A stretch of 10,033 nucleotides of DNA. Origin: an uncultured Collinsella sp. GTDB lineage: Bacteria; Actinomycetota; Coriobacteriia; Coriobacteriales; Coriobacteriaceae. Position 1 is the first letter of the stretch, and each line of letters opens with the position of its first letter. The translations under genes were made by a program, and so were the position numbers. The stretch spans positions 1 to 10,033 of the forward strand of contig CABRZN010000074.1 in NCBI GenBank assembly GCA_902475445.1, given 5' to 3'. The notes beneath the pieces were generated by a model, which searched no databases, was not told the origin of the DNA, and saw nothing but the letters and a program-made list of their open reading frames with translations. Shown here one piece after another: positions 7,866 through 10,033 of the stretch.

Positions 7866-7888
7866 AAACCGCCCCCGAAGGGACGGTT
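7863..7888 (-). terminator. intrinsic terminator of yerC-like gene
   Basis: On the minus strand a nine-pair stem, AACCGTCCC with GGGGCGGTT (one G-U pair), closes a TTCG tetraloop and runs into a six-T tract. It lies 28 bases past the yerC stop and should end that transcript before addB. This is the clearest terminator in the window. Confidence 0.92.
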
Positions 7889-7915
7889 CTGCGCAATTCG
7901 TTTGTTGCCGCTGGC

Positions 7916-8215
7916 CTACTCGCCATCCTCCAGCTTGATGAGGATCTTGCGATAGCCGCCGTACTCGCCGTTGAGTGCCTTGGACACGCGGCTCACCGTA
8001 GTGGACGAAGCGCCGGTGCGGGCCTGAACCTCAACATAAGGCTCGCCCTCATCCAGATAACGCGCAACCTGCAGACGTTGCGAAAGATCGCAGATCTCGC
8101 GCGGCGTGCAGATATCGGTCAAAAACGCCTGGATATCCTTCTCGTCATCCAAAAGACTAAATGCGTGGACCAGCTGCTTGACATCAGGCTTGTCAAACAT
8201 GTTCTCGATATTCAT
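7916..8215 (-). CDS. yerC: YerC/YecD family TrpR-related regulator
   Basis: A 99-residue, all-helical DNA-binding protein of the TrpR-like YerC/YecD family, near the usual length of about 95-105. Support comes from the TPREICDLSQRLQVARYL helix (about 37-54) and the helix-turn-helix AR-TGASSTTVSRVSKALN (about 65-82), whose GAS-TTVSR recognition helix is typical of this family. Despite the relationship to TrpR, YerC proteins are not established tryptophan repressors and the effector here is unknown. The ATG at 8215 is fixed by an in-frame TGA two codons upstream. The ribosome site is weak (GGCGGTGATCG). A promoter with an extended -10 lies about 110 bases upstream and a strong terminator follows, so it appears to be a single-gene transcript. 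Neighbouring genes do not reveal its target. Confidence 0.88.
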   Translation of the reverse strand: MNIENMFDKPDVKQLVHAFSLLDDEKDIQAFLTDICTPREICDLSQRLQVARYLDEGEPYVEVQARTGASSTTVSRVSKALNGEYGGYRKILIKLEDGE

Positions 8216-8218
8216 CGA

Positions 8219-8269
8219 TCACCGCCAAACCCGCCATAAGGCATCGAAGTTGATACTGACATCGGGCAT
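8219..8269 (-). other. possible short upstream ORF before yerC
   Basis: A 16-codon frame, MPDVSINFDALWRVWR then TGA, ends three bases before the yerC ATG and is in frame with it. It contains two Trp codons. Its own ribosome site is weak and its ATG lies inside the CGGGC/GCCCG hairpin (8263-8279). It may be chance, or a coupling or leader peptide. A second overlapping frame ends in a TGA that overlaps the yerC ATG, which weakens any unique claim. Confidence 0.2.
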
Positions 8270-8320
8270 CGTTCGCCCGTTCTATGCAATAGGGCAACGC
8301 CTGTGGCTTTTGCCCGTAGC

Positions 8321-8351
8321 AGTGTAGCACACCACCAAACTAAAGCGACAA
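8321..8351 (-). promoter_or_regulatory. probable promoter of yerC-like gene
   Basis: On the minus strand, TGC-TACACT (8329-8321) forms an extended -10, with TTGTCG (8351-8346) as a possible -35 at a 19-base spacing. The spacing is long, but the extended -10 can compensate. Transcription would start near 8314, giving a leader of about 100 bases before the yerC ATG. Confidence 0.42.
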
Positions 8352-8539
8352 GACTCTCTGCCAGCGGCGCGTTTTTCAGGACGAACGCCGTTTTGAAACC
8401 GAATGCGCACGTAAGCTCCACGAATATCTGAGACAATAGGCGGCCGAACAAGGCGGCACACCCGAGCGGCCGTCCAAGCCGCCGCAGCAAACCGCTTCAC
8501 GCGACACCGACGCACCCTGCGCAAGAAAGGATTCACACC

Positions 8540-8905
8540 ATGCGCTTTATGCTTAACTGGCTCTTTACCTCGATCGCCATCGCGATTGCCACGTTCCTCG
8601 TCCCCGGCATCCAGCCCTTCGGTTTTGCCGAGGCCTGGGTCTGTTTCGCCTTCGTGGGACTGTTCCTGAACATCGTCGATTCGCTCGTCAAGCCGTTTCT
8701 GACGGTTATCTCGCTGCCGCTCACGATCATTACGCTGGGTATTTTTCAGCTCGTAGTCAACAGCTTTATGCTCGAGCTGGCCAGCTATCTGTCGGTCAAT
8801 CTGCTGGGCGCGGGTATCTCCATCGCCAGCTTTGGATCGGCCTTTATGGGCAGCATCCTGGTGTCCATCATGCGCAGCATCCTCGACAGCATCGCCGAGG
8901 GCTAA
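8540..8905 (+). CDS. phage holin family 4 / YvlD-like small membrane protein
   Basis: A 121-residue, four-helix membrane protein. Hydrophobic segments lie at about 5-22, 32-48, 55-77 and 93-113. The family pattern is clear: N44, then KP (51-52), LP (59-60), TLGIFQL (65-71) and N74, matching the Phage_holin_4_2 / YvlD group. Chromosomal members are widespread in bacteria and mostly of unknown role; some are linked to envelope stress. There are no phage genes nearby, so a lysis role is unlikely and the name should not be read as a prophage mark. The ATG at 8540 has AAAGGA about eight bases upstream. A bidirectional terminator follows about 40 bases after the stop, and the next gene is convergent, so it looks like a single-gene unit. 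Confidence 0.85.
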   Translation: MRFMLNWLFTSIAIAIATFLVPGIQPFGFAEAWVCFAFVGLFLNIVDSLVKPFLTVISLPLTIITLGIFQLVVNSFMLELASYLSVNLLGAGISIASFGSAFMGSILVSIMRSILDSIAEG

Positions 8906-8945
8906 AACGGCCATTCCGGCCGCGCCCGTCTCAACAGCCCAAAAC

Positions 8946-8978
8946 GAAGGCCGCCCATCACAAAAATGGGCGGCCTTC
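8946..8978. terminator. bidirectional intrinsic terminator
   Basis: A perfect 13-base-pair inverted repeat, GAAGGCCGCCCAT with ATGGGCGGCCTTC, encloses a 7-base loop. T-rich sequence follows on the plus strand (TTCTTATTT) and on the minus strand (TTCGTTTT). It lies between two convergent genes and should serve both the membrane-protein gene and the Rrf2 gene. Confidence 0.9.
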
Positions 8979-9009
8979 TTATTTGCCAAGTCTCAAAGGG
9001 CGAGAGAAT

Positions 9010-9040
9010 CTGCCATTTCCACCCCGTCCCCACATGGCAG
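9010..9040. repeat. single stem-loop related to the 7777-7865 doublet
   Basis: CTGCCAT (9010-9016) and ATGGCAG (9034-9040) are perfect inverted arms around a 17-base loop. The loop shares CGTCCCCA and a TTCC pyrimidine core with the right unit of the doublet at 7832-7865. The arms differ in sequence but keep their pairing. The element lies just past the Rrf2 stop. The relationship is plausible but rests on a short match. Confidence 0.45.
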
Positions 9041-9047
9041 GTATGGG

Positions 9048-9476
9048 TTAGATGACGTAATCGTAGCCTTCGTTGGGAGCGACAAGTTGATCGAGCGTCA
9101 CACCGTCGAGGTAGTCGTTGATAAGCTTGTCCAGGTTCTTCCACACGTCGAGCGTGGGGCACTCATCCGAACGCGAGCAGCCCTTGCAGTCGCCGTCCAG
9201 GCATGCGACCGGTGCCAGGCTGCCTTCGGTCAGGCGCAAGATCTCGCCCACCGTGTACTGCTCGGGCGGGCGCGTGAGCACATAGCCGCCGCCCTTGCCG
9301 CGCATGCCCGAGAGCATGTTGGCGCGCACGAGCGTAGCCAGAATATTCTCGAGGTACTTCTCCGAAATACCCTGACGCGCCGCAATCTCTTTAAGCGGGA
9401 TACGGCCTGTCGCCTGATGCTCGGCCAGGTCGACCATAACGCGCAGGGCATATCTGCCCTTTGTGGAAACCAACAT
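9048..9476 (-). CDS. Rrf2-family transcriptional regulator, IscR-like
   Basis: A 142-residue winged-helix regulator. It begins MLVSTKGRYALRVMVDLA, the standard Rrf2 first helix. The helix-turn-helix is at about 25-50 (IPLKEIAARQGISEKYLENIL) and the wing GKGGGYVL at 60-67. Four cysteines follow at 92, 97, 100 and 106, with CPTLDVW after the last. This spacing resembles Fe-S-sensing IscR-type members rather than CymR, which lacks such a cluster. The ligand set is therefore likely an Fe-S cluster, although IscR proper uses three Cys and a His. The gene is divergent from cysK with 253 bp between starts, which suggests it controls cysteine or Fe-S supply and itself. The ATG at 9476 has a GAAAGG about ten bases upstream. 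The gene could be named iscR, but CymR-like function cannot be excluded, so no symbol is given. Confidence 0.9.
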   Translation of the reverse strand: MLVSTKGRYALRVMVDLAEHQATGRIPLKEIAARQGISEKYLENILATLVRANMLSGMRGKGGGYVLTRPPEQYTVGEILRLTEGSLAPVACLDGDCKGCSRSDECPTLDVWKNLDKLINDYLDGVTLDQLVAPNEGYDYVI

Positions 9477-9507
9477 ATATATAGCTGCCTTTCGGTCTTT
9501 TAATTCG

Positions 9508-9540
9508 TAGAAATTCTAGCCGAAAAATTGGTTTTGAAAA
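9508..9540 (-). promoter_or_regulatory. probable promoter of the Rrf2 gene with overlapping palindrome
   Basis: On the minus strand TAGAAT (9518-9513) matches the -10 at five of six positions, with TTTTCA (9540-9535) as -35 at a 16-base spacing. The perfect palindrome TAGAA-A-TTCTA (9508-9518) covers the -10, a good place for autoregulation. Operator function is inference. Confidence 0.4.
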
Positions 9541-9589
9541 TACCTATTCCCGTCAAGATGGTTAATCGACTCGTAATAATCTTCTATTT

Positions 9590-9622
9590 CCTATTGCGTT
9601 ACTAGGCTTTACTGTCTACTAT
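9590..9622 (+). promoter_or_regulatory. probable cysK promoter with overlapping inverted repeat
   Basis: TTGCGT (9594-9599) and TACTAT (9617-9622) are spaced by 17 bases, pointing to a start near 9629 and a leader of about 100 bases. CCTA and TAGG (9590-9593, 9603-9606) form an inverted repeat around nine bases that spans the -35. This could be where the divergent Rrf2 protein binds. Confidence 0.45.
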
Positions 9623-9644
9623 GCTTGCCAACAGCAAAACGAAC

Positions 9645-9657
9645 AACCTATAAGGTT
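9645..9657 (+). promoter_or_regulatory. palindrome in the cysK leader
   Basis: AACCT-ATA-AGGTT is a perfect 5-base-arm palindrome about 16 bases past the inferred cysK transcript start; allowing one bulge it extends to ACAACCTATAAGGTTTGT. It could be an operator for a dimeric regulator such as Rrf2. It is not GC-rich and not followed by T residues, so it is not a terminator. A weaker ACCGT/ACGGT pair lies at 9680-9697. Confidence 0.35.
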
Positions 9658-9729
9658 TGTGGGTTTCGCTGCCACACACACCGTAAAACCACACGGTATC
9701 CAGTCATTTGAACACTTTGGAGGTTCACC

Positions 9730-10033
9730 ATGAGCAATGTTTATACGTCCATCGATCAGCTTATCGGCCACACCCCGCTTCTGGAGCTCACTCACTTTGA
9801 GGCCGATGAGGACCTCAAGGCCCGCGTGCTCGTCAAGCTGGAATACTTCAACCCCGCCGGGTCCGTCAAAGACCGCGTCGCCAAGAACATGATCGACGAG
9901 GCCGAGAAGGCCGGCAAGCTCGTGCGCGGCGGCGACTACACCATCATCGAGCCCACGAGCGGCAATACCGGCGTCGGCATCGCCTCGGTGGCGGCGGCTC
10001 GCGGCTACAAGGTGATCATCACCATGCCCGAGA
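9730..10033 (+). CDS. cysK: cysteine synthase (O-acetylserine sulfhydrylase), 3' truncated by window edge
   Basis: The first 101 residues of a fold-type II PLP enzyme that makes cysteine from O-acetylserine and sulfide. IGHTPLLEL (12-20) is the standard opening. NPAGSVKDR (41-49) holds the PLP Schiff-base lysine, K47. PTSGNTG (75-81) is the substrate/phosphate-binding loop. These motifs are typical of CysK/CysM; cystathionine beta-synthase shares the fold, but the N-terminus starts directly at the catalytic domain, as in CysK. The ATG has a GGAGG six bases upstream. About two thirds of the usual 310 residues lie beyond the window. The divergent Rrf2 gene and the short palindromes in between suggest control by cysteine or Fe-S status. 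Confidence 0.93.
   Translation, partial: MSNVYTSIDQLIGHTPLLELTHFEADEDLKARVLVKLEYFNPAGSVKDRVAKNMIDEAEKAGKLVRGGDYTIIEPTSGNTGVGIASVAAARGYKVIITMPE

Larger units (their letters stand above)
8216..8539. other. 324-bp intergenic region between divergent yerC and membrane-protein genes
   Basis: This region separates two divergent genes. It holds the probable yerC promoter (8321-8351), a small hairpin CGGGC/GCCCG at 8263-8279 in the yerC leader, and a possible 16-codon upstream frame at 8219-8269. In the leader of the plus-strand gene, GGCGGC (8452-8457) and GCCGCC (8478-8483) could pair across a GC-rich loop. I could not find a convincing promoter for the plus-strand gene. Confidence 0.5.

Noticed and set aside
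8212..8490. A 92-codon minus-strand frame ending over the yerC start
   Set aside because: It would read through the probable yerC promoter, and no ribosome site or family pattern is visible.
8540..8905. Reading the holin-family gene as a prophage marker
   Set aside because: No other phage gene is present and chromosomal YvlD-like proteins share this family name.
8282..8989. A 235-codon minus-strand frame antisense to the membrane-protein gene
   Set aside because: Its translation is a charged D/E/R/Q-rich sequence typical of the reverse strand of a membrane-protein gene, and it runs through the bidirectional terminator.

Overview
The window reads as ordinary chromosomal DNA from a high-GC, Gram-positive gut-type bacterium. 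My best guess is a Collinsella-like member of the Coriobacteriia. This rests on the high GC in third codon positions, the AddAB (rather than RecBCD) recombination nuclease, a YerC/TrpR-like regulator, and a DUF3284 protein of the type common in Firmicutes and Coriobacteriia. The species is an inference; no 16S or marker gene is present.

Layout from left to right: 1-215 holds no supported gene. A small DUF3284-family gene (216-725, minus) lies downstream of a two-gene recombination operon on the same strand, addB (4524-7694) then addA (861-4520). Three bases separate the addB stop from the addA start, so the two subunits should be made together. A long near-perfect palindrome (787-849) lies between addA and the DUF3284 gene. 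Upstream of addB is a short repeat-rich spacer (about 7750-7865), then a strong intrinsic terminator (7863-7888) that ends the yerC-like regulator gene (7916-8215, minus). A gene-poor 324-bp stretch (8216-8539) follows, then a four-helix membrane protein of the phage-holin-4 / YvlD type (8540-8905, plus). A bidirectional terminator (8946-8978) separates it from a convergent Rrf2-family regulator gene (9048-9476, minus). That regulator is divergent from cysK (9730 to the right edge, plus, truncated).

Functionally there are two modules. AddA and AddB form the helicase-nuclease that resects double-strand breaks for RecA. AddA carries all the visible SF1 helicase motifs and one nuclease; AddB carries a second nuclease and an apparently inactive helicase-like body. 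The Rrf2 regulator has four cysteines placed as in Fe-S-binding IscR-type proteins, and it faces cysK across a 253-bp AT-rich region with several short palindromes. This suggests control of cysteine / Fe-S supply.

I do not see a clear new defence or mobile system. The points most worth a second look are a REPIN-like inverted doublet with a diverged single copy nearby, an AddB whose Fe-S cysteine set is incomplete, 18-bp-period hexapeptide repeats in linkers of both AddA and AddB, and the candidate operators in the rrf2-cysK region.
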